Part shown: one piece after another, positions 56,135 through 64,000 of the stretch
Position numbering within the stretch: position 1 is the stretch's first letter
Layout of the letters: each line of letters begins with the position of its first letter
Notes under the pieces: model-generated
Databases searched by the model: none
Told to the model about the DNA's origin: nothing
The model's input: the letters and a program-made list of their open reading frames with translations, nothing else
Position numbers and translations under genes: made by a program
Origin: an uncultured Cetobacterium sp.
GTDB lineage: Bacteria; Fusobacteriota; Fusobacteriia; Fusobacteriales; Fusobacteriaceae
DNA length: 64,000 nt
Assembly (NCBI RefSeq): GCF_945952365.1
Contig: NZ_CAMFHX010000009.1
Span: forward strand, 34,059-98,058
Direction: 5' to 3'

Positions 56135-57119
56135 TACTATCTCCTTCATTACTTATTTCTATAATAACTTTATTAACCTCTTTAGTGACATGTTGAATAA
56201 GTCCCATAGTCTTAGAGTAAGACATCCTCTTAGGACCCATAACTCCGATGATTCCAGGAGAGTTATCCACATTGTAAACTGAAAAAACAAAACTGTAGTC
56301 TTCTAAACCTTTAACAGCCAACTCTTCACCGAAGATAACATTAACTTCTCCCTCTTTAAAAGGTTTTGATTTGATAGCTTCTTCAAAAAGTTCTTTGATT
56401 TTTCCTCGTTTTGAGAAAATATCTAAGACATCACTTATATCATTCACCTGTTTGTCTCTGAAGATTTCAGATGAGTTTTCTAAGAAAAGCTTTCCTTCTA
56501 CTTCACTATAAACAAAGTCAATAATTTTTTCAATCTCATGAGATTCAACAAAATGATTTTTAATCTCGTTATTAATATTTTGAGAAAGTTTAGCTAATTC
56601 CTCTTCACTACACATCTCATCAAAAAAGATTTTTTTAGTACGAACGCTTTTGTTTTCCATAACAATTACAGCCATAGCCATATAATCATCGATGTGGACA
56701 AGTTCAACTTTTTTTATCTTCTCTTTTTTGTGAGTAGGTTCAATAACTATTCCAACATAGTTAGTCAACTTTGAAAGTAAAGTTGAAGTTTTCTTTAAAA
56801 CAGAGTCAAGTTCTCTCATTTTAATTTCATAAACAGAGTTTATTCTTGCTTGCTCTTCTCTTGAAAGTTTTTCAATTTTTAAAAGCTCTTCTAGGTAAAA
56901 TTTATATCCCCTGTCTGTAGGGATTCTACCAGATGAAGTGTGGGTTTTTACGATAAATCCCATGTCTTCTAAATCAGACATTACATTTCTTATTGTTGCA
57001 GAGGATAGATCGATATTATATTTTTTTACAAGTGCTCTAGAACCAATTGTTTCACCAGAAAGTAAATAGAAATCTATAATGGCACTAAGAACAAGTTTTT
57101 CTCTATCACTGACAACCAT
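56124..57119 (-). CDS. hrcA: Heat-inducible repressor HrcA
   Basis: 331 residues. Winged helix (LSGETIGSRALVKKYNIDLS, SSATIRNVMSDLEDMGFI, HTSSGRIPTDRGYKFY) and GAF-like core (GVIGVMGPKRMSYSKTMGLI at the end). Represses its own operon through the CIRCE element lying 25 bases upstream of the start. Confidence 0.97.
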   Translation of the reverse strand: MVVSDREKLVLSAIIDFYLLSGETIGSRALVKKYNIDLSSATIRNVMSDLEDMGFIVKTHTSSGRIPTDRGYKFYLEELLKIEKLSREEQARINSVYEIKMRELDSVLKKTSTLLSKLTNYVGIVIEPTHKKEKIKKVELVHIDDYMAMAVIVMENKSVRTKKIFFDEMCSEEELAKLSQNINNEIKNHFVESHEIEKIIDFVYSEVEGKLFLENSSEIFRDKQVNDISDVLDIFSKRGKIKELFEEAIKSKPFKEGEVNVIFGEELAVKGLEDYSFVFSVYNVDNSPGIIGVMGPKRMSYSKTMGLIQHVTKEVNKVIIEISNEGDSNDR

Positions 57120-57143
57120 AAAATCACCCTTTTCAACTTTTTA

Positions 57144-57170
57144 TTAGCACTCGCTGTTACGGAGTGCTAA
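57144..57170. promoter_or_regulatory. CIRCE operator (HrcA binding site)
   Basis: TTAGCACTC, nine bases, GAGTGCTAA: a perfect match to the consensus inverted repeat, placed just downstream of the hrcA -10 box. Confidence 0.98.
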
Positions 57171-57180
57171 ACTTGAAATT

Positions 57181-57209
57181 AATATAATACAAAATAAAAT
57201 AAAAGTCAA
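57181..57209 (-). promoter_or_regulatory. Promoter of hrcA-grpE-dnaK-dnaJ
   Basis: Minus strand TTGACT (57209-57204), 17 bases, TATATT (57186-57181); the start point falls at the CIRCE edge, so HrcA would block initiation. Confidence 0.8.
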
Positions 57210-57269
57210 TAACTTTTTTGAAAAATATTAAAAAATTATTCAAGTGAAAAATTAAAGCATAAATAATAG

Positions 57270-57298
57270 TTTAAAAAAAGAGAGAAATACGGTATAAT
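57270..57298 (+). promoter_or_regulatory. Probable ptsI promoter
   Basis: TTTAAA (57270-57275), 17 bases, TATAAT (57293-57298). Good -10, poor -35. No catabolite-responsive palindrome seen nearby. Confidence 0.55.
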
Positions 57299-57333
57299 TT
57301 TTTTAGAGAAAAAATAGTCAAGGGGTGAGTGAA

Positions 57334-59091
57334 ATGGGAGTTATTGTAGGTAAAAGTATTTTTCCTGGAATAGTTATAGGTCAACCCTATATAGAGAGAA
57401 AAAAAAAGATAGATATTGAAAATTATAAAATTTCATCTGATAAAATAGATGAGGAGATTGAAAGATTTTTAGGAGCGGTTCAGAAAGCTAAAAGTGATAT
57501 AAAACAAATTAAAAGTAACTTAGAAGGCAAAATAAGCAAAGAGGATTTACAAATTTTAACAGTTCATATAATGATGTTAGATGATCCTCAGTTTATAACA
57601 GATATAAAAAAAGGGATAAAAAAAGAGGGAAATAACGCTGAATCGGTTGTAAAAAAAGTTTCAAATAAATATATTGAGATGTTTGAAAAAATAGCGGATC
57701 CTATATATAAGCAAAGAGCTTTAGATATAAAAGATATAAGTGAAAGAATAATAATGAGCTTAACTTCTGAAGAGGGAGTGGATTCAAATTTAGATGGTAA
57801 AATTTTAGTTATAAGAGAGTTGCTACCTTCAGAGCTTTTAAAAATTTATTATAGTGGAATTAAATTAAATGGAATTATTATGGAGTATATGGGAGAAACA
57901 TCTCATACAGCTATTTTAACAAAAGCATTAGAGATTCCAACTCTGATGGGTGGAAATGATATATTTTCAGTCGACTGGGGAGATCAAATAATATTAGATA
58001 CGACATCTATGGAAGGAAAGGTTGTAACCAATCCAGATACAAAAACACTTAATAGATGCGAAGAGGATAAAAATAGATATAGAAATAAAATTAAAGAGAT
58101 AGAAGAGACAATAGATAAAGAAACGGTAACTTTAGATGGAGAAAGGGTGTATCTACATCTGAATATAGGTGGACGATTAGATATAGCTCAGGTGTGTAGA
58201 AAAAATCCAGATGGGATTGGTCTACTGAGAACAGAACTTATATATATGGATGCAGAAGAGTTTCCAGATGAAGAAAAGCAACGTAAAATATATGAAAATA
58301 TAGCTCGTGAGTTTGATGAAACGCAGCCGAATAAACCTATAATCATAAGAACATTAGATATTGGAGCAGATAAAAAACTATCTTATTATAAGATGGTGGA
58401 TGAAGAGAATCCATCACTAGGATGTAGAGGGATGAGGTTAACTTTATCAGATAAGGGGCTATTTAAAAATCAGATAAAAGGGATATTAAGAGCAGCAGAG
58501 CACCACAATATAAAGATGATGTATCCGATGATAACCAATTTAAAAGAGATTAATGAAGCTAAAGATTTAGTTCAAGAGTGTAAAAGAGAGCTTTTAGAAG
58601 AGAATAAAACATTTAAAAATGATATAGAGATTGGAATGATGGTAGAGGTACCTTCAAATGTTATGCTTGCAGATGTGTTTGCGGATTATGTAGATTTCTT
58701 TTCGATAGGAACAAACGATTTGACTCAGTATATATTAGCTACAGATAGATATAGTCCGATTGCTGAAAAGTTATATGATTGTTATGATCCTGCTGTTATA
58801 AGAGCTATTGAAATGGTTACAAGTGCAGCTTTGAAAAAAAATAAAAAAATCTCTGTTTGTGGTGAGATGGCTGGAGAAGACGCAGCTGTAATAGGTTTGT
58901 TGAGTTTAGGAATAAGAGAGTTAAGTATGGCACCGGCGTATATTCCTAAAGTAAGAAATCTAGTTAGAAAAATTAGAATTTCAGAGTTAGAAGATATAAA
59001 ATTTAGTATGCTGAAAGCTAAAAATTCAGAAGAGATAAAAGAGATATTAAACGAATATTTATATAAAGTAGAAGGGAGAAATGTAGTATGA
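57334..59091 (+). CDS. ptsI: PTS enzyme I
   Basis: Phosphoenolpyruvate-protein phosphotransferase starting the sugar PTS. N-terminal HPr-binding domain, phospho-His in GETSHTAIL (His191), PEP-utilising TIM barrel with GIGLLRTELIYM, IRTLDIGADK, GTNDLTQYILATDRY and the catalytic Cys in SVCGEMAG. 585 residues from ATG 57334; GTG 57325 overlaps the AAGGGGTGA SD. ptsH overlaps its end by four bases, the reverse of the common ptsH-ptsI order. Confidence 0.96.
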   Translation: MGVIVGKSIFPGIVIGQPYIERKKKIDIENYKISSDKIDEEIERFLGAVQKAKSDIKQIKSNLEGKISKEDLQILTVHIMMLDDPQFITDIKKGIKKEGNNAESVVKKVSNKYIEMFEKIADPIYKQRALDIKDISERIIMSLTSEEGVDSNLDGKILVIRELLPSELLKIYYSGIKLNGIIMEYMGETSHTAILTKALEIPTLMGGNDIFSVDWGDQIILDTTSMEGKVVTNPDTKTLNRCEEDKNRYRNKIKEIEETIDKETVTLDGERVYLHLNIGGRLDIAQVCRKNPDGIGLLRTELIYMDAEEFPDEEKQRKIYENIAREFDETQPNKPIIIRTLDIGADKKLSYYKMVDEENPSLGCRGMRLTLSDKGLFKNQIKGILRAAEHHNIKMMYPMITNLKEINEAKDLVQECKRELLEENKTFKNDIEIGMMVEVPSNVMLADVFADYVDFFSIGTNDLTQYILATDRYSPIAEKLYDCYDPAVIRAIEMVTSAALKKNKKISVCGEMAGEDAAVIGLLSLGIRELSMAPAYIPKVRNLVRKIRISELEDIKFSMLKAKNSEEIKEILNEYLYKVEGRNVV

Positions 59092-59357
59092 AAAAAGTAG
59101 AAGTGACAATAAAAAATAAAGCGGGATTACACGCTAGACCATCATCTTTATTTGTTCAAACGGCGAGTAAATATGATGCAGATATAAATGTAATTTTTGA
59201 AGATGAAACTATAAACGGAAAAAGTATAATGGGGTTAATGCTTCTTGCAGCAGAGCAAGGTAGAGTTTTAACATTAGAGTGCGATGGTCACGATGAGGAT
59301 GAAATGATTGCTGAGTTAATAGAATTAATAGAAGTGAAAAAGTTTAACGAGGAGTAA
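59088..59357 (+). CDS. ptsH: PTS phosphocarrier protein HPr
   Basis: 89 residues. AGLHARP with His15 (the EI/EII phospho site) and NGKSIMGLMLL with Ser46, the HPr-kinase site of Gram-positive-type catabolite regulation. The hprK gene is not in the window. ATG overlaps the ptsI stop. Confidence 0.97.
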   Translation: MKKVEVTIKNKAGLHARPSSLFVQTASKYDADINVIFEDETINGKSIMGLMLLAAEQGRVLTLECDGHDEDEMIAELIELIEVKKFNEE

Positions 59358-59362
59358 AATCT

Positions 59363-60229
59363 GTGGAGATAATAAGAGCTGAAAAAATGGGTTTTTGCTT
59401 TGGAGTAAAAAAAGCAGTAGAAACTTGCTATGAAGTAGCTAAAAATAATAAAAATAAAAAATATATTTTAGGAATGGTAGTTCATAATAAAGATGTTGTA
59501 AGAGAGATGGAAAATATCGGGTTTATAACATTGGACGAAAAAGATATATTGGCGGAAAGAGATCCTTTAGAAAAAGGGGATGTCATAATAGTAAGAGCAC
59601 ATGGAACAACTTTAGAAATAATGGAAAAATTAAAGAAAAAAGAGGTCGAAATAAAGGATGCTACATGTATTTTTGTAGATAAAATAAAAGAGATTCTCAT
59701 AGAGAGAGAGAGCTTAGGAGATGAAATAATATTTATCGGAGATAAAGAGCACCCAGAAGTTAAGGGGATTGTTTCGTTTGGAAAAAAAATCAATATTTTT
59801 AAAAATATTGATGAATTAAAAGAAAGTTCTTTAGATAAAGATAAAAGATATACAGTATTAACTCAAACAACTTTAAATAAAAAAAAGTTTTTAGAGATGA
59901 AAGAATATTTAGAAAAATACTATTCAAATGCCCAGATATTTGATAGGATATGTGGAGCGACAAGCGAAAGACAGGAAGCTACTAGAAAGTTATCAAAAAT
60001 ATGTGATATAGTTATTGTAATAGGAGATTTAAAAAGCTCGAACAGTAAAAAACTTCTAGAGGTAGCTTTAGCTGAAAATCCAAATAGTTATTTGGTTCAA
60101 AATGAAAATGAGTTGGATTTAGGAATGTTTTCTGAGAATATGAAAATAGGAATAACAGCTGGAGCATCAACTCCTGAAGATATCATAAAAAAAATAGAAA
60201 ATAAAATAAGGGGGAACTTTAATGTCTAA
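59363..60229 (+). CDS. ispH: 4-hydroxy-3-methylbut-2-enyl diphosphate reductase
   Basis: Last MEP-pathway enzyme, making IPP and DMAPP; 4Fe-4S protein. The three cluster Cys lie in MGFCFGVKKAV (Cys12), DATCIFVDK and RICGATSERQEA; VVHNKDVV, RAHGTT and AGASTPEDII are also conserved. 288 residues. GTG start at 59363. Its 3' end overlaps rpsA by eight bases in the +1 frame; in many Clostridia these two are one fused protein. Confidence 0.95.
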   Translation: MEIIRAEKMGFCFGVKKAVETCYEVAKNNKNKKYILGMVVHNKDVVREMENIGFITLDEKDILAERDPLEKGDVIIVRAHGTTLEIMEKLKKKEVEIKDATCIFVDKIKEILIERESLGDEIIFIGDKEHPEVKGIVSFGKKINIFKNIDELKESSLDKDKRYTVLTQTTLNKKKFLEMKEYLEKYYSNAQIFDRICGATSERQEATRKLSKICDIVIVIGDLKSSNSKKLLEVALAENPNSYLVQNENELDLGMFSENMKIGITAGASTPEDIIKKIENKIRGNFNV

Positions 60230-61844
60230 CTTTGATTACTATGAAGATTTTGAAGCATTACTAAATGAGTACATGCCAATAAAAGAGGATGAGGAGCTAA
60301 AAAGAAAAGTAACTGGAACAATTGTAAATACAGACAGAAACTTCACATATCTAGAGGTAGCGGGAGAACCAAAAGCTGTAAGAGTAAGAACAGAGGAATT
60401 AGCAGGATATTCTGTAGGAGACGAAGTTGAAGTTCTAATAGTTTCACAATTAGAAGAGGACGATTCACTAGTATTAATCGCTTCAAAAAGAAGAGTTGAT
60501 ATGGAGATTGGTTCAGAAAAGTTAAATGCAGCTTTCAATAATAATGAGACTGTAACAGGAAAAATTCTGAAGAAAGTAAAAGGTGGATATGTTGTTGAGT
60601 TATTCTTCCAACAAGGATTCTTACCAAACTCATTATCAGAGATTCCATTTGATCAAGGAGATTCTTTCGTAGGTCAAGAAGTTTCAGTAGTTATAAAAGA
60701 TGTAAAAGAGGATAAAAAAGGTAAAAAGATTCTTTTATCTAGAAAAGAGATTGTAGCAGCTAAAGAGTTAGAAGCGATTGAGAAATTAACTTTAAACAGT
60801 GTTGTTAAAGCTACAGTATTAGACGTTCTAGACTTTGGTTTAACTGTAAAGTTAGATGGAGTAAGAGGATTTATACATATATCAGAGATAGATTGGAAAA
60901 AAACAGTAGATTTACAAAACCTATATAAATCAGGGGATGTAATTGAAGCTAAGATTATAGAGATTGAAAAAGAAAAGAGAAATGTAAGATTATCAATAAA
61001 AGCATTAAGAAAAAATCCATGGGAAATTTTAGCTGAAAAGTACGCTTTAGGTTCTGAAGCTACTGGAAAAGTAACAAGAGTAGTAAACTATGGAGCGTTT
61101 GTTGAATTATTACCAGGTGTTGAAGGATTAGTTCATACATCTGATTTCACTTGGGCAAGTAAAAAAGTTAACGTGAATGCTTTTGTAAAGGTTGGAGATG
61201 AAGTGAAAGTTGTTATCACGGAATTAAATCCAGCTGAAAGAAAATTAAAGTTAGGAATGAAACAACTTAGTGCAAACCCATGGCAAGATGCTTCGGAGAA
61301 ATATGCAGTTGGATCAACTTTAACTGGAACAGTAGTAGAGGTTAAAGCATTCGGAATTTTTGTTGAAGTAGAAGAGGGAGTAGATGGATTTATTCATAAC
61401 TCTGATTTTGCATGGTCAGGAAATAAAAAATACTCTAAAGGAGATAAAGTTGAGTTTAAAGTAACTGAACTAAATCTAGAGGCACAAAAAATAAAGGGAA
61501 GTATCAAGGATTTAACAAAGAGTCCTTGGGAAACAGCTTTAGAAAATTACAAAGTTGGAGATAGAATAGAAAAAGAGATAAAAAATATTCAAGACTTTGG
61601 AATGTTCGTTAAATTAGGAGAGGGAGTAGATGGGTTTATTCCAACTCAATTAGCATCTAAAGATTTTATTAAAAACTTAAAAGATAGATTTAATGTAGGA
61701 GATACAGTTTTAGCTGAAATAGTTGAAATTGATTCTGAAAAGAAAAGAATAAAGCTTTCTATAAAAAAAGTTCAATTAGAAAAAGAGAAAAATGAAAATA
61801 GAGAACTTTTAGAAAAGTATGGAACTTCTTCAAGCGAAGAGTAA
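60222..61844 (+). CDS. rpsA: S1 RNA-binding protein (ribosomal protein S1)
   Basis: 540 residues with six S1 repeats at about 23-88, 103-175, 190-262, 276-350, 362-434 and 448-520; repeats 3-6 have the canonical G-x-V, G-x-F-V, GFIH pattern and a NPW spacer between repeats. Full-length S1 delivers mRNA to the 30S. ATG overlaps ispH. Confidence 0.94.
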   Translation: MSNFDYYEDFEALLNEYMPIKEDEELKRKVTGTIVNTDRNFTYLEVAGEPKAVRVRTEELAGYSVGDEVEVLIVSQLEEDDSLVLIASKRRVDMEIGSEKLNAAFNNNETVTGKILKKVKGGYVVELFFQQGFLPNSLSEIPFDQGDSFVGQEVSVVIKDVKEDKKGKKILLSRKEIVAAKELEAIEKLTLNSVVKATVLDVLDFGLTVKLDGVRGFIHISEIDWKKTVDLQNLYKSGDVIEAKIIEIEKEKRNVRLSIKALRKNPWEILAEKYALGSEATGKVTRVVNYGAFVELLPGVEGLVHTSDFTWASKKVNVNAFVKVGDEVKVVITELNPAERKLKLGMKQLSANPWQDASEKYAVGSTLTGTVVEVKAFGIFVEVEEGVDGFIHNSDFAWSGNKKYSKGDKVEFKVTELNLEAQKIKGSIKDLTKSPWETALENYKVGDRIEKEIKNIQDFGMFVKLGEGVDGFIPTQLASKDFIKNLKDRFNVGDTVLAEIVEIDSEKKRIKLSIKKVQLEKEKNENRELLEKYGTSSSEE

Positions 61845-61852
61845 AATGAAGA

Positions 61853-61878
61853 GAGGTCCTCAAATTAAAGAGGACCTC
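61853..61878. other. GC-rich inverted repeat after rpsA
   Basis: Perfect 9-bp stem GAGGTCCTC / GAGGACCTC, loop AAATTAAA. It is followed by AATAAAATC and not a T-tract, so it is either a poor terminator or an mRNA 3'-end stabiliser. Confidence 0.75.
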
Positions 61879-61901
61879 AATAAAATCAATAAAAAATTAA
61901 G

Positions 61902-61929
61902 TTGACTTTTTGTACAATTGTGTTATAAT
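61902..61929 (+). promoter_or_regulatory. Promoter of infC-rpmI-rplT
   Basis: TTGACT (61902-61907), 16 bases, TATAAT (61924-61929). A leader of about 165 bases follows. Confidence 0.78.
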
Positions 61930-61935
61930 TATTAA

Positions 61936-62105
61936 AGACAATTAATAAGATTTATCAAGAAGAAACTTCCTGTTTCTCACCTTATGGGGGATAACCTACA
62001 TAAAGGTATTTAAATTTTTGTTTAGGGCTAGCCTTAATAATTATTTGAGTTTAACAGGAATTTTATATCCTGTTTTTTTTATTTGATAGTTAATAGGAGG
62101 TGTCT
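61936..62105 (+). promoter_or_regulatory. Structured infC leader with terminator/antiterminator
   Basis: A terminator (AACAGGA / TCCTGTT, loop of eight, then TTTTTT; 62053-62080) precedes infC. Its 5' arm AACAGGAA is a perfect complement of TTCCTGTT at 61967-61974, giving an antiterminator. Between them ACCTTATG / CATAAAGGT (one bulge) forms another hairpin, and GGCTAGCC is self-complementary. In other bacteria ribosomal protein L20 (rplT, same operon) regulates infC leaders; a like mechanism is inferred here. Confidence 0.65.
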
Positions 62106-62612
62106 ATTATTTCGGACAAGGTTAGAATCAACGAAAAGATAAGAGGTAGAGAGTTAAGAATTATCTCTGAAACTGGTGAACAATTAGGAATTATGTCAGC
62201 TATGGAAGCTTTAGAATTAGCGGTACAAAAGGAGTTAGACTTAGTTGAAATATCTCCAAATGCTGCACCACCAGTATGTAAAATAATGGATTATGGAAAG
62301 TATAAATACGAGCAAACTAGAAAAGCTAAAGAAGCTAAGAAAAACCAAAAGCAAGTTATACTTAAAGAGGTTAAGTTTAGAGCTAGAATAGATCAGCACG
62401 ATATGGATACAAAAATAGGACATGTAACAAAGTTCTTAGAGAAGGACAACAAGGTTAAAATAACTCTTGTTCAGTACGGAAGAGAAAGAATGTACGCTGA
62501 TCAAGGAATTGAAATGTTAGATCAAATATCTGAAAGATTCGTTGAAATCGCAGATGTTGATAAAAAATATAATGATAAGCAAAAATATTTGATCTTATCA
62601 CCAAAAAAATAG
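62106..62612 (+). CDS. infC: Translation initiation factor IF-3, AUU start
   Basis: 168 residues. ISDKVRINEKIRGRELRII, ALELAVQKELDLVEISPNAAPPVCKIMDYGKYKYEQ and VKFRARIDQHDMDTKI are typical. The frame has a GTG at 62100, but it lies within the AGGAGG SD. The only correctly spaced start is ATT at 62106 (or the next ATT at 62109), matching the AUU start of infC elsewhere, on which IF-3 autoregulation depends. Followed by rpmI and rplT. Confidence 0.93.
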   Translation: MISDKVRINEKIRGRELRIISETGEQLGIMSAMEALELAVQKELDLVEISPNAAPPVCKIMDYGKYKYEQTRKAKEAKKNQKQVILKEVKFRARIDQHDMDTKIGHVTKFLEKDNKVKITLVQYGRERMYADQGIEMLDQISERFVEIADVDKKYNDKQKYLILSPKK

Positions 62613-62639
62613 TGAAGATTCGAGAGGAGGAACATTACA

Positions 62640-62846
62640 ATGCCAAAAATGAAAACTCATAGAGGTGCTAGAAAGAGAATTAAAGTAACTGGAACAGGAA
62701 AGTTCGTTGTTAAGAAGCCAGGAAAGAGCCATATCTTAACTAAGAAATCAAGAAAAAGAAAGAACAGATTAAAGAAGGATACAGTTATCACTTCTACATT
62801 AGAGAAGCACTTAAAAGGATTATTACCATACGGAGTAGGAAGATAA
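62640..62846 (+). CDS. rpmI: 50S ribosomal protein L35
   Basis: 68 residues, very basic: [45 protein letters not shown]. Standard second gene of the IF3-L35-L20 operon. Confidence 0.98.
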   Translation: MPKMKTHRGARKRIKVTGTGKFVVKKPGKSHILTKKSRKRKNRLKKDTVITSTLEKHLKGLLPYGVGR

Positions 62847-62898
62847 TAATTCTTTAGGAATATTATTGTTAAAGAACCAATTTTAGGAGGATAAGTAA

Positions 62899-63249
62899 AT
62901 GAGAGTTAAGACTGGAATAGTTAGAAGAAGAAGACATAAAAAAGTTTTAAAAGCTGCTAAAGGATTTAGAGGAGCGTCAGGTGACGTTTTCAAGCAAGCT
63001 AAACAAGCAGTAATGAGAGCAGAAGCTTTCTCAACAAGAGATAGAAAAGTTAGAAAGAGAAAGATGAGACAATTATGGATCATCAGAATCAACGCTGCTG
63101 CAAGAATCAACGGATTAACTTACTCAACTTTAATGAACGGATTAAAGAGAGCAGGAATCGAGTTAGATAGAAAAGTATTAGCTGATATCGCTTTAAACAA
63201 TGCAGCTGAGTTCGCTAAATTAGCAGAAACTGCAAAAGCAGCATTATAA
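62899..63249 (+). CDS. rplT: 50S ribosomal protein L20
   Basis: 116 residues: [50 protein letters not shown]. 52-base spacer after rpmI holds a hairpin AATAATTCTTTAGGAATATTATT-like element. Candidate autoregulator of the infC leader. Confidence 0.98.
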   Translation: MRVKTGIVRRRRHKKVLKAAKGFRGASGDVFKQAKQAVMRAEAFSTRDRKVRKRKMRQLWIIRINAAARINGLTYSTLMNGLKRAGIELDRKVLADIALNNAAEFAKLAETAKAAL

Positions 63250-63257
63250 TTTTACTT

Positions 63258-63283
63258 AAAAAGAGCTTAGGCTCTTTTTTTTT
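63258..63283 (+). terminator. Intrinsic terminator after rplT
   Basis: Stem AAAAAGAGC / GCTCTTTTT, loop TTAG, followed by an uninterrupted T-run. Confidence 0.9.
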
Positions 63284-63310
63284 ATTCTTTAAAAGTCTTT
63301 TTAAAATTTC

Positions 63311-63339
63311 TTAAATAAAAAGCAAAAATATGATATAAT
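63311..63339 (+). promoter_or_regulatory. Promoter of the TPR gene
   Basis: TTAAAT (63311-63316), 17 bases, TATAAT (63334-63339). Confidence 0.55.
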
Positions 63340-63381
63340 TCTCGAAGAGAAGTAGTTTTAAAAAACCTAAGGGGGATTAAA

Positions 63382-63945
63382 ATGCTAAGAAAAAAGATAC
63401 TAAAGAGAATAGATATAAGTAAGAGAGAGTTATTAGACCAAGAACAAGAGGTAAGATTTGAACTTTTAACAAAAGCTAATGATATTGAAAACTTAGAAAA
63501 ATTAGGAACAATACTTTTTTATAAAAGAGATTGCGAAGGAGCTTTAGAAATCTATGAGAAACTTAGAGTTTTAGGGAAAAAAGATAGTGAAACTATTGGA
63601 TTTCTAGGATATTTAAACTATGAGTTGGGGAATTATACAAGAAGTATAAAATACTTTAATGCGTTTTTAGACAAAAAACCTGGGGATGCTTTTATATATT
63701 TTTTACTTGGAAATGCATATTCAAGAGCAGGTAAAATAATAGAGGCTATAAATAGTTATGATTTTGCAATATTTTTAGATTTGGATATTTATAGTGCTCA
63801 TCTAGATTTTGCAAAAGAGTATGAATATTTAGGTAGGTATAAAAAATCACTGAATGAGTACATAGCGGCTTATGAGATTGACCCTAGAGATAAAGAGATC
63901 AAAGAAAAAATAGAATATTTAAAAGATAAAATTAAGAGTAAATAA
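63382..63945 (+). CDS. TPR-repeat protein
   Basis: 187 residues, no signal peptide. At least three tetratricopeptide repeats (LGTILFYKRDCEGALEIYEK; IGFLGYLNYELGNYTRSIKY; IYFLLGNAYSRAGKIIEAIN; and a fourth ending in YEIDPRDKEI). A cytoplasmic protein-interaction scaffold; partner unknown. SD GGGGG; the last 55 bases of the window after it show no feature. Confidence 0.8.
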   Translation: MLRKKILKRIDISKRELLDQEQEVRFELLTKANDIENLEKLGTILFYKRDCEGALEIYEKLRVLGKKDSETIGFLGYLNYELGNYTRSIKYFNAFLDKKPGDAFIYFLLGNAYSRAGKIIEAINSYDFAIFLDLDIYSAHLDFAKEYEYLGRYKKSLNEYIAAYEIDPRDKEIKEKIEYLKDKIKSK

Positions 63946-64000
63946 GAATCTGTTAACTAAAGATGAAAAATAGGTCCAGTTCTTTGAAAAGGGATAAAGA

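Noticed and set aside
63946..64000. Possible start of another gene at the window end
   Set aside because: Only 55 bases, with no SD-start combination that can be supported.

Overview
The window is ordinary chromosome from an AT-rich, Gram-negative-type anaerobe, most likely a member of Fusobacteriota (Cetobacterium/Fusobacterium-like; an inference from gene content and codon use, since no rRNA is present). It combines an OmpP1/FadL-type outer-membrane protein with a Firmicutes-like repertoire: RNase Y, RNase J, HrcA/CIRCE, an HPr carrying Ser46, YqeK, and an ispH-rpsA arrangement. Genes are tightly packed, and many overlap by 1-20 bases. No rRNA, canonical tRNA, CRISPR array, insertion sequence or prophage was seen.

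Layout. 1-477: 5' part of lon (minus). 639-6398: polyphosphate operon (exopolyphosphatase, a paralogue with a decayed phosphatase domain but intact HD domain, polyphosphate kinase, 6-phosphogluconolactonase). 6474-10669: small redox and secreted proteins, a K+/H+ antiporter, RlmI. 10748-11095: tmRNA (minus). 11141-14646: minus operon aroC, dCMP deaminase, hemolysin III, MATE. 14835-17084: obg and miaA. 17192-19914: lipoprotein, anti-sigma kinase, STAS protein, RNase Y. 19975-21180: diguanylate cyclase. 21221-22770: amino-acid symporter preceded by a leader peptide with five consecutive Tyr codons and an intrinsic terminator (minus). 22957-40949: a long run of plus-strand housekeeping genes (ruvB, Rrf2, rsmE, mtaB, mreD-like, PBP2, RNase J, yhbY, dxs, tlyA, ctp, rsmI, rbgA, nadE, YchJ-like). 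40975-45139: regulator, DUF3100-type membrane pair and M20 amidohydrolase. 45351-47235: TetR regulator and OmpP1/FadL protein. 47277-52433 (minus): smpB, rnr, yqeK, GerMN protein, amidase, yajC. 52504-57170 (minus): hrcA-grpE-dnaK-dnaJ with a perfect CIRCE operator. 57334-61844: ptsI, ptsH, ispH, rpsA. 62106-63249: infC-rpmI-rplT behind a structured leader, infC apparently starting at AUU. 63382-63945: TPR protein.

Functional links. tmRNA, SmpB and RNase R (the trans-translation set) are all here, as are three major RNases (Y, J, R). Cell-envelope functions (MreD-like, PBP2, LytR_C protein, Ctp, amidase) are spread through the housekeeping blocks.

Most notable signal. The 22591-22806 leader looks like ribosome-mediated transcription attenuation keyed to tyrosine, upstream of an AGCS-family transporter whose relatives are annotated for alanine/glycine. 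It predicts both an uncommon tyrosine attenuator and the substrate of the transporter. Secondary points are the complementary Ppx-like pair, the DUF3100 cassette, 14-bp direct repeats before tetR-ompP1, a Cys-rich PAS domain in the diguanylate cyclase, the infC leader, and a recurring pattern of terminators placed directly in front of the next gene's ribosome binding site.
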